Positions 15,355 to 23,835 of a stretch of DNA of 64,000 nucleotides are shown piece by piece. Under the pieces are notes generated by a model. It searched no databases. It was not told the DNA's origin and was given only the letters and a program-made list of their open reading frames with translations. The translations under genes and the position numbers were made by a program. Numbering within the stretch: the first letter of the stretch is position 1; each line of letters starts with the position of its first letter. Source of the stretch: Fimenecus sp045613685 (GTDB lineage Bacteria; Bacillota; Clostridia; Oscillospirales; Acutalibacteraceae); the NCBI GenBank assembly GCA_045613685.1, contig JAZLBL010000014.1:13549-77548 (forward strand). Direction: 5' to 3'.

Positions 15355-16062
15355 ATGAAACACGGAAAGAAATATGTTGAAAGCGCAAAGCTTATCGACA
15401 GAACAAAACTTTATGATACAGCAGAAGCACTTGAACTCGCAATCAAGGGTGCAACTGCTAAATTTGATGAAACAGTTGAACTTCACGTTCGCCTTGGTGT
15501 TGACTCACGTCACGCAGACCAGCAGGTTAGAGGCGCTGTAGTTCTTCCAAACGGCACAGGTAAGAAAGTAAGAGTAGCAGTTTTCGCAAAAGGCGATAAA
15601 GTTGATGCAGCTCTTGCAGCAGGTGCTGAATATGTTGGTGCAGAAGACCTTATGGAAAAAATCCAGGGCGGCTTCATGGACTTTGACGTATGTATCGCAA
15701 GCCCTGATATGATGGGTATCGTTGGTCGTCTCGGTAAGGTTCTCGGTCCTCGTGGTCTTATGCCAAGCCCAAAAGCAGGTACAGTTACTCCTGACGTTGC
15801 TAAGGCTGTTACAGAAGCTAAGGCTGGTAAGATTGAATACCGTCTTGACAAAACAAATATCATCCACTGCCCAATCGGTAAAGTATCATTCGGCGGCGAA
15901 AAGCTCAAGGAAAACCTTGACACACTTATGGATGCTATCGTTAAAGCTAAGCCAGCAGCAACAAAAGGTCAGTACATTAAGTCTGTTACTGTTGCTTCAA
16001 CAATGGGCCCTGGCGTTAAAATCAACGCTAACAAATTCACAGCAGCTCCAGTTGCTGAATAA
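15355..16062 (+). CDS. rplA: 50S ribosomal protein L1
   Basis: 235 residues. The family signature near residues 120-140 (M-G-I-V-G-R-L-G-K-V-L-G-P-R-G-L-M-P) is present, with the usual flanking alpha/beta domains. It forms the L1 stalk and in many bacteria represses its own operon by binding the leader. GGAGG precedes the ATG. A new promoter starts 9 nt after its stop. Confidence 0.98.
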   Translation: MKHGKKYVESAKLIDRTKLYDTAEALELAIKGATAKFDETVELHVRLGVDSRHADQQVRGAVVLPNGTGKKVRVAVFAKGDKVDAALAAGAEYVGAEDLMEKIQGGFMDFDVCIASPDMMGIVGRLGKVLGPRGLMPSPKAGTVTPDVAKAVTEAKAGKIEYRLDKTNIIHCPIGKVSFGGEKLKENLDTLMDAIVKAKPAATKGQYIKSVTVASTMGPGVKINANKFTAAPVAE

Positions 16063-16070
16063 TTAAACTA

Positions 16071-16099
16071 TTGACAAACCCATAAGGGTGTGTTAATAT
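16071..16099 (+). promoter_or_regulatory. promoter of rplJ-rplL
   Basis: TTGACA (16071-16076), 17-nt spacer, TAATAT (16094-16099). Confidence 0.85.
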
Positions 16100-16105
16100 A
16101 TTTAA

Positions 16106-16224
16106 GCTTGCCAAAGACAGTAGGTGCATTTAGCATAAAGTTTTGACTGCCTACCGAGGATATTAGCATTTAATTAAAATGTTTCTATGCCTTTTCTGTC
16201 TTTGCAGAAGAGGCATATTTTTTC
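16106..16224 (+). promoter_or_regulatory. L10 leader with attenuator
   Basis: The transcript starts with the ribosomal protein L10 leader: GACAGTAGGTGC...GACTGCCTACC pairs early, and a 13-bp terminator stem follows (16186-16198 with 16205-16217) with TTTTTT. Binding of the L10-L12 complex to such leaders favours termination and keeps L10 in balance with rRNA. Confidence 0.85.
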
Positions 16225-16268
16225 TCCTTGCAAGCGCATTTATAAAATTTAATAGGAGGTGAATCCGT

Positions 16269-16784
16269 TTGCCAAGCGAGAAGGTTTTAGAATTAAAGAA
16301 ACAGCAGGTGGCTGCTCTTAAAGAAAGAATCGACGCTTCAATCGCAGGTGTTGTTGTTGATTACAAAGGTATCAGCGTTGAAGACGATACAAAACTTCGT
16401 AAAGAGCTCCGTGAAGCAGGTGTTGAATACACAGTTGTAAAGAACACACTTCTTGGTCGTGCCATCGAAGGAACAAGCCTTGCTGATATGGGTAGCGTTC
16501 TTGAAGGAACAACAGCTATCGCAACAAGTAAAGATGACTATGTTGCAGCAGCAAGAATTCTCGGCAAATATGCCGACAAAAATGATAATTTCTCACTTAA
16601 ATCAGGTTACCTTGATGGTGAAGTTATCAGTCTTGAAAAACTCGACGCACTTGCAAAACTTCCATCAAGAGAAGTATTGCTTGCTACAGTTCTCAGTGCA
16701 TTCAATGCACCAATCGCATCTTTTGCTCGTGCAGTACAAGCTATTGTTGACAAGGGTGACGAAGCAGCACCAGTTGCTGAATAA
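16269..16784 (+). CDS. rplJ: 50S ribosomal protein L10
   Basis: 171 residues. N-terminal rRNA-binding domain with Y-K-G-I-S-V-E-D-D-T-K-L-R and V-V-K-N-T-L-L-G-R-A; the C-terminal helix, which binds L7/L12 dimers, ends in an acidic tail. Start is TTG, with AGGAGGTG 7 nt ahead. Downstream of the L10 leader. Confidence 0.97.
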   Translation: MPSEKVLELKKQQVAALKERIDASIAGVVVDYKGISVEDDTKLRKELREAGVEYTVVKNTLLGRAIEGTSLADMGSVLEGTTAIATSKDDYVAAARILGKYADKNDNFSLKSGYLDGEVISLEKLDALAKLPSREVLLATVLSAFNAPIASFARAVQAIVDKGDEAAPVAE

Positions 16785-16836
16785 TTAAAAAACAAACTAT
16801 AAAAATATTTGATTTAAAATTTGGAGGTAAATTACC

Positions 16837-17211
16837 ATGGCATCAGAAAAAGTTATGGCAATCGTTGAAGAACTTAAAGTTCTTACAGTTCTTGAGCTTT
16901 CAGAGCTCGTTAAAGCAGTAGAAGAAGAATTTGGCGTATCAGCAGCAGCTGCAGTTGCAGTAGCAGCTCCAGTAGCAGGCGCAGAAGCAGCAGCAGAAAA
17001 GACAGAATTCGACGTTGAACTTACAGAAGTTGGCGCAGAAAAAATCAAGGTTATCAAGGCAGTTCGTGAAGTTACAGGTCTTGGCCTTGCAGAAGCAAAA
17101 GCTGTTGTTGACGGTGCTCCTAAAGTACTTAAAGAAGCAGCATCAAAAGAAGACGCTGAAAGCATCAAAGCTAAACTTGAAGAAGTTGGCGCAAAAGTTA
17201 CTCTTAAATAA
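16837..17211 (+). CDS. rplL: 50S ribosomal protein L7/L12
   Basis: 124 residues. N-terminal dimer domain, Ala-rich hinge (about 34-52), C-terminal domain with K-I-x-V-I-K-A-V-R-E-V-T-G-L-G-L-x-E-A-K that recruits translation factors. Very biased codon use fits high expression. A strong terminator follows. Confidence 0.98.
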   Translation: MASEKVMAIVEELKVLTVLELSELVKAVEEEFGVSAAAAVAVAAPVAGAEAAAEKTEFDVELTEVGAEKIKVIKAVREVTGLGLAEAKAVVDGAPKVLKEAASKEDAESIKAKLEEVGAKVTLK

Positions 17212-17230
17212 TTTAAGAATAATCAAATTA

Positions 17231-17258
17231 ACCCCATTCCATACGGAGTGGGGTTTTA
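17231..17258 (+). terminator. terminator of rplJ-rplL
   Basis: ACCCCATTCC-ATAC-GGAGTGGGGT, 10-bp stem with one G-T pair, followed by TTTATTTT. Confidence 0.92.
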
Positions 17259-17314
17259 TTTTGTCTTGATATAATCAACACAATGCCGGTTTTTGTTGAT
17301 TATTAACAAAATGT

Positions 17315-17356
17315 GAACAAAATATTTGTTCAACATTTTGAATTAAAAGTGTTGAA
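17315..17356 (+). promoter_or_regulatory. overlapping palindromes upstream of the 34-residue peptide gene
   Basis: GAACAAA-ATA-TTTGTTC (17315-17331) is a perfect palindrome. TTCAACA (17329-17335) pairs with TGTTGAA (17350-17356), and the second arm covers the -35 box of the next promoter. They look like protein binding sites. The region is AT-rich, so chance plays some part. Confidence 0.5.
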
Positions 17357-17380
17357 ATTGTTAATCATTAGTGTTATTAT
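17352..17380 (+). promoter_or_regulatory. promoter of the 34-residue peptide gene
   Basis: TTGAAA (17352-17357), 17-nt spacer, TATTAT (17375-17380). Expected start near 17387, about 28 nt before the start codon. Confidence 0.8.
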
Positions 17381-17414
17381 GTACACATAGAGATAATAAA
17401 AGGAGGTGCACAAG

Positions 17415-17519
17415 ATGGATTTCAATGCTATCATCGAAATGATTACTGTTATGTTCGCAGATTTTGATATTAACGAACTTATTGCTGTTATCATGGGTCT
17501 CTTTGGTCTTGGTGCATAA
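17415..17519 (+). CDS. 34-residue acidic hydrophobic peptide, function unknown
   Basis: Short reading frame with an almost ideal binding site (AAAGGAGGTG) 6 nt before ATG. It has its own promoter at 17352 and its own terminator at 17539, so the message would be about 175 nt with only this gene. The peptide has five acidic residues (two Glu, three Asp) and no Lys, Arg or His. It is made of two hydrophobic stretches separated by an acidic turn, and ends G-L-F-G-L-G-A. It could lie on or in the membrane. I do not recognise a family. Codon use is like that of the ribosomal genes beside it, which fits strong expression. No signal peptide or Cys residues. Confidence 0.75.
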   Translation: MDFNAIIEMITVMFADFDINELIAVIMGLFGLGA

Positions 17520-17538
17520 TTTAGTTTAATAAAAAATG

Positions 17539-17563
17539 GGTGTGCTTGACACGCCTTTTTTTT
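17539..17563 (+). terminator. terminator of the 34-residue peptide gene
   Basis: GGTGTG-CTTGA-CACGCC followed by eight T. The next gene, for a lipoprotein, starts 15 nt later and so relies on read-through or on a promoter I cannot see. Confidence 0.85.
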
Positions 17564-17577
17564 ATAGGGTGATATAT

Positions 17578-18216
17578 ATGAAAAAAGTTTTATGTTTAAT
17601 ATTTATTGTTTCTTCGGTTTGCCTTTTATGTGTTGGTTGTTCAAATGGTAATGATGATGAAAATACTACAACATCAATAACTGAAAGTATTACAGAAACA
17701 TCATCTACCACTGAAACAACAACTGAAAACCAAACAGAAAAACAAACCAATTCTCAGACGAATGTGAACAACTCTACCACAACTACAACTAAGAAATATC
17801 AGAGCAATCCGTTAATCAGTGATGAAGATATGGAGAAGATAGAAAACAGTAATGCTGAAGTTTTTTTCACTGATAATCTAAACAATAAACATATTGTTGC
17901 TGTATCTGATAAATACGGTTCAAAAAAAGAAAACCTTGTTGCTCTGGTTAAGGTTAATGCCGAGTTTCCAAGTGCAACGGTGCTTGAATTTTCAGGCAAA
18001 ACCGATGCGAATGGTGAGCTTATAATGACCTATGAAGAACTAAAATATGTTTATGAAATAAATGAGGAAAAAAATACAATAGTAAAGGCCAGCAAAAATG
18101 GTCTTGATAATGATGGTGTTAGTTTTATTGAAGCAAAAATCTTAATTACTTTAACAAAAGAGTATTTTATTCCTGAATTGCCTAATCTTAAAGTAAATAA
18201 AAGATTACCCGAATAA
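17578..18216 (+). CDS. lipoprotein with Thr-rich linker, function unknown
   Basis: 212 residues. Signal peptide with a lipobox L-C-V-G-C (Cys near residue 19), so it should be lipid-anchored outside the membrane. A linker of about 55 residues is rich in Thr, Ser and Asn. The C-terminal part of about 140 residues is a mixed alpha/beta domain that I do not recognise. ATG at 17578 after GGGTGATATAT; the open frame extends 14 codons upstream through the preceding terminator and is rejected. A terminator follows it, so it appears to be a single gene. Confidence 0.75.
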   Translation: MKKVLCLIFIVSSVCLLCVGCSNGNDDENTTTSITESITETSSTTETTTENQTEKQTNSQTNVNNSTTTTTKKYQSNPLISDEDMEKIENSNAEVFFTDNLNNKHIVAVSDKYGSKKENLVALVKVNAEFPSATVLEFSGKTDANGELIMTYEELKYVYEINEEKNTIVKASKNGLDNDGVSFIEAKILITLTKEYFIPELPNLKVNKRLPE

Positions 18217-18224
18217 AAATATAC

Positions 18225-18253
18225 AAAAGCAGTAGAAGTCTACTGCTTTTTTT
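18225..18253 (+). terminator. terminator of the lipoprotein gene
   Basis: AAAAGCAGTAG-AAGT-CTACTGCTTTT with a continuing T run. Confidence 0.9.
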
Positions 18254-18314
18254 ATTGCAACAAAACATAATGTGTGATAAAATTTAATAAACATGTAAAA
18301 TTCGGGTGATTGTT

Positions 18315-18752
18315 TTGTCAAAATATTCAGAACGTGCAGTTGAACTTTTTATGAATGGTAAAAACTGTTCACAAGCAGTATTTGTAGCATTTGCAACTGA
18401 TTTAGGACTCAGTGAAGAAATGGCTCTCAGTATTTCTGCGGGACTCGGTGGTGGTGTCGGCAGAATGAGAGAAGTCTGTGGTGCAATCAGTGGTAGTGCG
18501 ATGGTGGTTGGACTTAAATATCATGAAATGTCAAAAGCGGAAGTTTATGAAAAAGTCCGTGCAATCGCAGACGAATTCAAAAAAACAAATCACTCAATAG
18601 TCTGTAAAGAACTTTTAGGTCTTTCAAAACCTGAAAAATCAAGTATTCCTGAAGAAAGAACAACAGAATATTATCAAAAACGTCCTTGCGTGCAAATTGT
18701 TGAAGATGCAGCTTTGGCCACAGAAAAAATATTGTTTGGTGAGGTAGAATAA
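18315..18752 (+). CDS. C_GCAxxG_C_C family redox-type protein
   Basis: About 145 residues. The Cys pattern that names the family is visible: N-C-S-Q-A near residue 19, then V-C-G-A-I-S-G near 56, then C near 99 and C near 122, with G-L-G-G-G-V-G-R between. Members are small cytoplasmic proteins with conserved cysteines and unknown reaction; some sit beside oxidoreductases. The start is uncertain: TTG at 18315 has GGGTGAT ahead of it, and a GTG three codons earlier lies within that site. Its stop overlaps the region of the next start (TAAATG), so it forms an operon with three glycosidases. Confidence 0.75.
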   Translation: MSKYSERAVELFMNGKNCSQAVFVAFATDLGLSEEMALSISAGLGGGVGRMREVCGAISGSAMVVGLKYHEMSKAEVYEKVRAIADEFKKTNHSIVCKELLGLSKPEKSSIPEERTTEYYQKRPCVQIVEDAALATEKILFGEVE

Positions 18753-21434
18753 ATGTCAGGCTCTTATGCATTGTTTGAAAATAATACTGCTATAATCGGC
18801 AACGATTATATTGAACGCAGATTTTCAACAGAAAACAATAAACTTGTTACAACTGAAATTATAAATAAATGGGTTGAGGGTAGCAAAGTTCTCAAATTCA
18901 AAAAGTTTTCGGCAGAGTTTTTCATCGCATTTAAAAAGAAAAAACTTATAGGTTATGCGACGGATTTTTTATCATCAAATGATTTGGTGCTTGATAATGT
19001 AAATGTGTTCAAGCGCAGAGTGGAGTTTATCTTCAAACCCTATGCATATAATGGTGCAAGAATTACGTTTATCGTCAACGTTGAAATTGAAGATGATAAA
19101 CATTATATGCACAAATATATCGAAATGATGGTTGATTCTGATAGACAACATCTTATCACAATCGACTATATTGACTGTGAGCATATCTGCATTGATAATC
19201 TTGAACAAATGTGGACTATTGGGGATGTAGATAAAGCTCATATCAGTGGTTACCACGCATCTCTCGGTCAACCATTTTATATGAACGGCTTGTTCTTTGG
19301 TTCAGAATTTCCTGTAACAGAAACAAAAATCAGAGATAAAGTCGGTTTTATCCGTTATTATACTGGCAAACGCTTTGACCAGTTGAATCTTAACTGTGGT
19401 CATACATTCAGAACTTGGAAAACTGTTGTTGGAGCTGCAAGAAGTCTTGAACAAAGAGTTGTCCGTGAAGATTTTCTTACATATATCCGTGATATTTCAA
19501 GAAAAGTTCAACCAAGATTTCAATATAATTCTTGGTATGACCATATGCATGATATTACTGACGAAAATATCAGTAAATCATTTATGGAAATAGAAAAAGG
19601 TCTTACAAATACACTTGTGCCACCCCTTGACTCTTATGTAGTTGATGATGGCTTTGTTGATTGGGATGCAGACTTTTGGGCGTTTAACAAAAAATTTCCT
19701 AATGAACTTTATCCAGCATCATCACTTGCAAGAAAGTTTTCATCAGAATTCGGTCTTTGGAATGGTCCACGTGGTGGATACAACGACAAGACAGGTAAAT
19801 TTGGTGAAAATATGGAAAAAGCAGGCAAGGGTGGATATAACAAAGAAGCTGACGATGTCTGCGTTTCATCTCTTGATTATATTAAAAATATAACTGACTA
19901 TTACCTTGATTACACCAAGAAATTTGATATAAATTATTGGAAACTTGATGGTTTTCTTTTGACAGCGTGTAAAAACAAAAATCACGGTCATATAGTTGGT
20001 GGACATAATGGAATGTACCAATACACAGAAATGTGGGGAAATTGGATTAATATATTCCGCAAACTTCGTCTTAACCGAGAAACTATCGGTAAAGATATGT
20101 GGATAAACCAGACAAGTTATTCAATCCCAAGCCCATGGTTCTTGCAGTGGTCAGATAGCTTATGGATTCAAAATAGTGAAGATATTGGCTTTATTGATAA
20201 GGTAAAAAAAGGCGAGAAGTTGGGCGACAAAGATGTGGACCGAACTCTTACTTATCGTGATAATTGCTATTATGATTTCAGCGTGGTAAGAAACTATCAG
20301 TTTCCTAATGAATTTTTATATAACCATGACCCGATTTATGGTAACACAGCAAAAATTTCAATGACCGACGAAGAATATCGTAAATATATGTTTATGATGA
20401 CAACTCGCGGTACTGCTTTCTGGGAACTCTATTATTCATACAATATGTTTAATGATGCAAAATGGCGTATAAATGCCGATGCACTTAGATTTATCCGTAA
20501 CGAATATGATGTGCTCAAAACATCACAGTTTGTTGGTGGTTGTCCTGCAAAAGGTGAAGTTTACGGCTATTCTGCATGGACCGAGAATAAAGGCATTGTA
20601 TCACTTCGTAACCCTGCAAATCGTAATCAAAAGTTCAAGTTTACTCTTGATGAATCATTTGGTACATTCAAAGGCACAGAAAATCTTAAACTTGCATTTG
20701 TTTATCCTTATGACCATCAAGAAGATGAAAATACATATAACTATGGTGATGAGATTTCGTTTGAATTAGCACCACACGAAGTTGTTATTATGAAATTCTC
20801 AAATTCAGATGAAAGTGCACCATCACTCGTTTATGGCAGATTTGATAGTGATAGAGAACTTTTGCTTTTCTTTGATGACAGAATCTATATCAATTCAGAT
20901 ATGATTTCATCAAATGCAAAAATTGCAGAAGTTGAGTTGCTTGAAGATTATAGTACATTGAAAGTAACTTTTGAAAATCCTGTTAAAAAGCCATATGTAT
21001 CTTTAACTGTTAAAAATGCTTTTGGTGATTTCACAGATATTACATTCAAGGGTAAATATTATCCTGACTTTATCTGCGACGATAATAAGTTACCAAGCGA
21101 CAGAGATTTCACAGTTTATTGTACAGTTAATAAAGCAGAAGACGGAACACTTTTAAGCTTCGGTGATTTCTTTAATGTGAATAGTCATACTGGCTATGCT
21201 GTAATTCGTCTTAATGATAAAATTAGCCATAGTGAAGCATTTTTGAGAGTAGGGGATAAACTCTCAATCGTATGTGAACCAAATGGCTTGTTGAAACTTT
21301 ATGTCAATGGCACTTTGGCTTGTTCAGCTTATAGCAAAGAACCTTTAATGCTTGAAAATACAGAAGTAATATTATCAGAAAATGCAACTGACCTTAAAAT
21401 AATGTCAAAAGCATTTTCCTATGACGAAATATAA
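18753..21434 (+). CDS. GH36-like (clan D) glycosidase with C-terminal LamG-like domain
   Basis: 893 residues, no signal peptide. N-terminal beta-rich domain (about 1-250), then a TIM-barrel with N-S-W-Y-D near 255, V-V-D-D-G-F-V-D-W near 294 and Y-W-K-L-D-G, in which D399 is the likely nucleophile, as in alpha-galactosidases of clan D. A C-terminal beta domain follows near 640-700, and the last 170 residues look like a LamG/concanavalin fold. Related proteins act on alpha-galactosides or N-acetylgalactosaminides; the substrate here is open. It lies in an operon with GH31 and GH43-like enzymes (15 and 10 bp gaps), so all three probably trim one imported oligosaccharide. Confidence 0.65.
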   Translation: MSGSYALFENNTAIIGNDYIERRFSTENNKLVTTEIINKWVEGSKVLKFKKFSAEFFIAFKKKKLIGYATDFLSSNDLVLDNVNVFKRRVEFIFKPYAYNGARITFIVNVEIEDDKHYMHKYIEMMVDSDRQHLITIDYIDCEHICIDNLEQMWTIGDVDKAHISGYHASLGQPFYMNGLFFGSEFPVTETKIRDKVGFIRYYTGKRFDQLNLNCGHTFRTWKTVVGAARSLEQRVVREDFLTYIRDISRKVQPRFQYNSWYDHMHDITDENISKSFMEIEKGLTNTLVPPLDSYVVDDGFVDWDADFWAFNKKFPNELYPASSLARKFSSEFGLWNGPRGGYNDKTGKFGENMEKAGKGGYNKEADDVCVSSLDYIKNITDYYLDYTKKFDINYWKLDGFLLTACKNKNHGHIVGGHNGMYQYTEMWGNWINIFRKLRLNRETIGKDMWINQTSYSIPSPWFLQWSDSLWIQNSEDIGFIDKVKKGEKLGDKDVDRTLTYRDNCYYDFSVVRNYQFPNEFLYNHDPIYGNTAKISMTDEEYRKYMFMMTTRGTAFWELYYSYNMFNDAKWRINADALRFIRNEYDVLKTSQFVGGCPAKGEVYGYSAWTENKGIVSLRNPANRNQKFKFTLDESFGTFKGTENLKLAFVYPYDHQEDENTYNYGDEISFELAPHEVVIMKFSNSDESAPSLVYGRFDSDRELLLFFDDRIYINSDMISSNAKIAEVELLEDYSTLKVTFENPVKKPYVSLTVKNAFGDFTDITFKGKYYPDFICDDNKLPSDRDFTVYCTVNKAEDGTLLSFGDFFNVNSHTGYAVIRLNDKISHSEAFLRVGDKLSIVCEPNGLLKLYVNGTLACSAYSKEPLMLENTEVILSENATDLKIMSKAFSYDEI

Positions 21435-21449
21435 TAGGGTGGGGATTAT

Positions 21450-23825
21450 ATGTCAGAACTTAACCAACAATTATTAGCAAAAACAAACGGCAAAGCATGT
21501 GCCGATAACATTATCATCAGTAAAAATGTGCGTGTAACAGTGCTTACAGACAGAATGCTTCGTGTGGAATTTTCACCTGACGGAGTATTCACAGATTTGC
21601 CATCACAAGCTGTGTGGTATCGTGATTTTGGCAAAGTGGATTTTTCACACACTGAGTCAGTTGATATTCTTAAAATCACAACAGATAAAGCTGAATTTGT
21701 AATTAATAATCACAATGGTAATTTTAAATATGCAGTAATTGATGGTCAACAAGTGTCATATAATAGCGACCATAATCTTAAAGGTACAACCCGTACTCTT
21801 GATGGTACATATGGTCCTGTCAACCTTAAAGACGGTATCATCTCATTTGATGGCGTTTCAATCTATGATGATAGCAAAACATTGCTCTTGTGTGATGATG
21901 GAATGCTTGAAACACGAAAGAGTGGTACAAAAGATATTTATGTTTTCGCATTCGGCAGAAACTATATCGATTGGCTTAACGATTTCTATAAAATCACAGG
22001 CAAGCCACCACTTGTGCCAAGATATACTCTTGGTAACTGGTGGAGTCGTTACAGAGCATATACTCAAAAAGAATACGAAGATTTGATGACAGAATTCTTC
22101 CGTCGTGATATTCCGCTCACAATCGCAACAGTTGATATGGACTGGCATTGGGTTGATATTAAAAAGCATTTCGGCAAATGCAAGAAAAGTGATGTTAAAT
22201 GGGGTAGTGGTTGGACAGGTTATAGTTGGAACACAGAATTATTCCCTGACTATAAAGCATTCTTGCAAAAACTTCACGATATGGGGCTTAAAGTTACTCT
22301 CAATCTTCACCCAGCAGATGGTGTCCGTAGTTTTGAAGATATGTATGCAGATATGGCAGATGCAACAGGTGTCGATAAAACAACTGAAAAGACAGTTAAG
22401 TTTGATTTAACCGATAAAAAGTTTATTAATGCATATTTTGATATTCTTCATCATCCTTATGAAAATCAGGGCGTTGATTTTTGGTGGATAGATTGGCAAC
22501 AAGGCACAAAGAGTAAAAAAGCAGGTCTTGACCCATTGTGGCTTCTTAACCATTATCATTATCTTGACACTGACCGCGAAGAGCGTCGTCCAATGATTCT
22601 TTCTCGCTATGCAGGTATCGGCTCTCATCGTTATCCATTAGGATTTTCAGGGGACACTGCAATTAACTGGTCAGTGCTTAATTTCCAACCATATTTCACA
22701 GCCAATGCTGCAAACTGTGGTTACACTTGGTGGAGTCACGACATTGGCGGACATATGATGGGTGAGCATGATGATGAGCTTTATATCCGTTGGTTGCAGA
22801 TGGCTACATTCTTGCCGATTTTAAGACTTCATTCAACAGCTCTTGATGTTCTTGGCAAAGAGCCTTGGAATTTCTCTTGGGAAGCAGAAACACTGGGCAC
22901 AGAATATTTGCGTCTTCGTCATAAATTGATTCCATATATTTATGCAATGAATTATCGTTCATATAACGATGGCAGAGCGCTCTGCGAGCCAATGTATTAT
23001 GAATATCCTGAAACAAATATCAGCTATGAAGTACCAAATGAATATTTCTTTGGTTCGGAATTACTTGTTTGTCCAGTAACAACAAAGCTTGATAAAAACA
23101 CAAAAACAGCGGCAACAAAAGTATGGTTACCTGAAGGCAGATGGACAAATATTTTTGATGGCAAGATTTATAAAGGCAATCAGACAGTTTATGTCAACAG
23201 CCCAATCAACACAATTCCTGTGTTTGCAAAAGAAGGTGCAATTATCCCAATGTCAGCGGATAACGGCAACTCTTGGGAATGTCCTGAACGCCTTAACATT
23301 GATATTTATCGTGGAAATAACATATTCAGTTTCTATGAAGATGATGGTGAAACAGGTAAATATAAGAATGGCGAATATTCAATTTCTACAATGACAGTTG
23401 CAGAAAATAATGATACTCTCACATTCGAAATTAAGGGTGGCAAAGCACTGAAATGCATCCCACAAAAGAGAACATATACTTTTAATTTCAAAGATATCGA
23501 AGATTTCGATGAAGTTACAGTAATGGTTAATGGTTTATTCACACCGGTTACAAGTGGCAAATCTTTTGTGAAAATCAGTGATATAAGTGTTGAAGATGAA
23601 ATTATTGTTACTTTAAATGGTGTCAAAGAAAGACAAAATAAACCTGTTTATGAACGTGCTTTAGATTGTCTTATTCATTTCAATGGTAACAATATGAAAA
23701 AAGTTCCTACAAGCAATAAACTAAAAGAATGCAAGGACGAAAAAGATTATAAATCATTTGTTAAGAAAATCAGAGGCAAGTCATTGAAAATGTGTCTTGA
23801 TGAAGCAATTTTTGCGTTGAAATAA
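21450..23825 (+). CDS. GH31 alpha-glycosidase (alpha-glucosidase or alpha-xylosidase)
   Basis: 791 residues. GH31 marks: D-M-D-W-H near 229, W-W-I-D-W-Q-Q-G with nucleophile D348, G-D-T with acid/base D402, and W-S-H-D-I-G-G-H near 430. No signal peptide, so cytoplasmic. After the C-terminal beta domains there is a tail of about 60 residues (about 730-791), rich in Lys, that is not usual in the family. Specificity between alpha-glucoside and alpha-xyloside cannot be decided by eye. Second of three glycosidases in the operon; GGGTGGGG precedes the ATG. Confidence 0.88.
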   Translation: MSELNQQLLAKTNGKACADNIIISKNVRVTVLTDRMLRVEFSPDGVFTDLPSQAVWYRDFGKVDFSHTESVDILKITTDKAEFVINNHNGNFKYAVIDGQQVSYNSDHNLKGTTRTLDGTYGPVNLKDGIISFDGVSIYDDSKTLLLCDDGMLETRKSGTKDIYVFAFGRNYIDWLNDFYKITGKPPLVPRYTLGNWWSRYRAYTQKEYEDLMTEFFRRDIPLTIATVDMDWHWVDIKKHFGKCKKSDVKWGSGWTGYSWNTELFPDYKAFLQKLHDMGLKVTLNLHPADGVRSFEDMYADMADATGVDKTTEKTVKFDLTDKKFINAYFDILHHPYENQGVDFWWIDWQQGTKSKKAGLDPLWLLNHYHYLDTDREERRPMILSRYAGIGSHRYPLGFSGDTAINWSVLNFQPYFTANAANCGYTWWSHDIGGHMMGEHDDELYIRWLQMATFLPILRLHSTALDVLGKEPWNFSWEAETLGTEYLRLRHKLIPYIYAMNYRSYNDGRALCEPMYYEYPETNISYEVPNEYFFGSELLVCPVTTKLDKNTKTAATKVWLPEGRWTNIFDGKIYKGNQTVYVNSPINTIPVFAKEGAIIPMSADNGNSWECPERLNIDIYRGNNIFSFYEDDGETGKYKNGEYSISTMTVAENNDTLTFEIKGGKALKCIPQKRTYTFNFKDIEDFDEVTVMVNGLFTPVTSGKSFVKISDISVEDEIIVTLNGVKERQNKPVYERALDCLIHFNGNNMKKVPTSNKLKECKDEKDYKSFVKKIRGKSLKMCLDEAIFALK

Positions 23826-23835
23826 GGTGGATATT

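Noticed and set aside
17731..17800. Thr/Ser/Asn-rich codon repeats as a tandem repeat
   Set aside because: The codons vary and no unit is repeated; it is a low-complexity linker of the lipoprotein.
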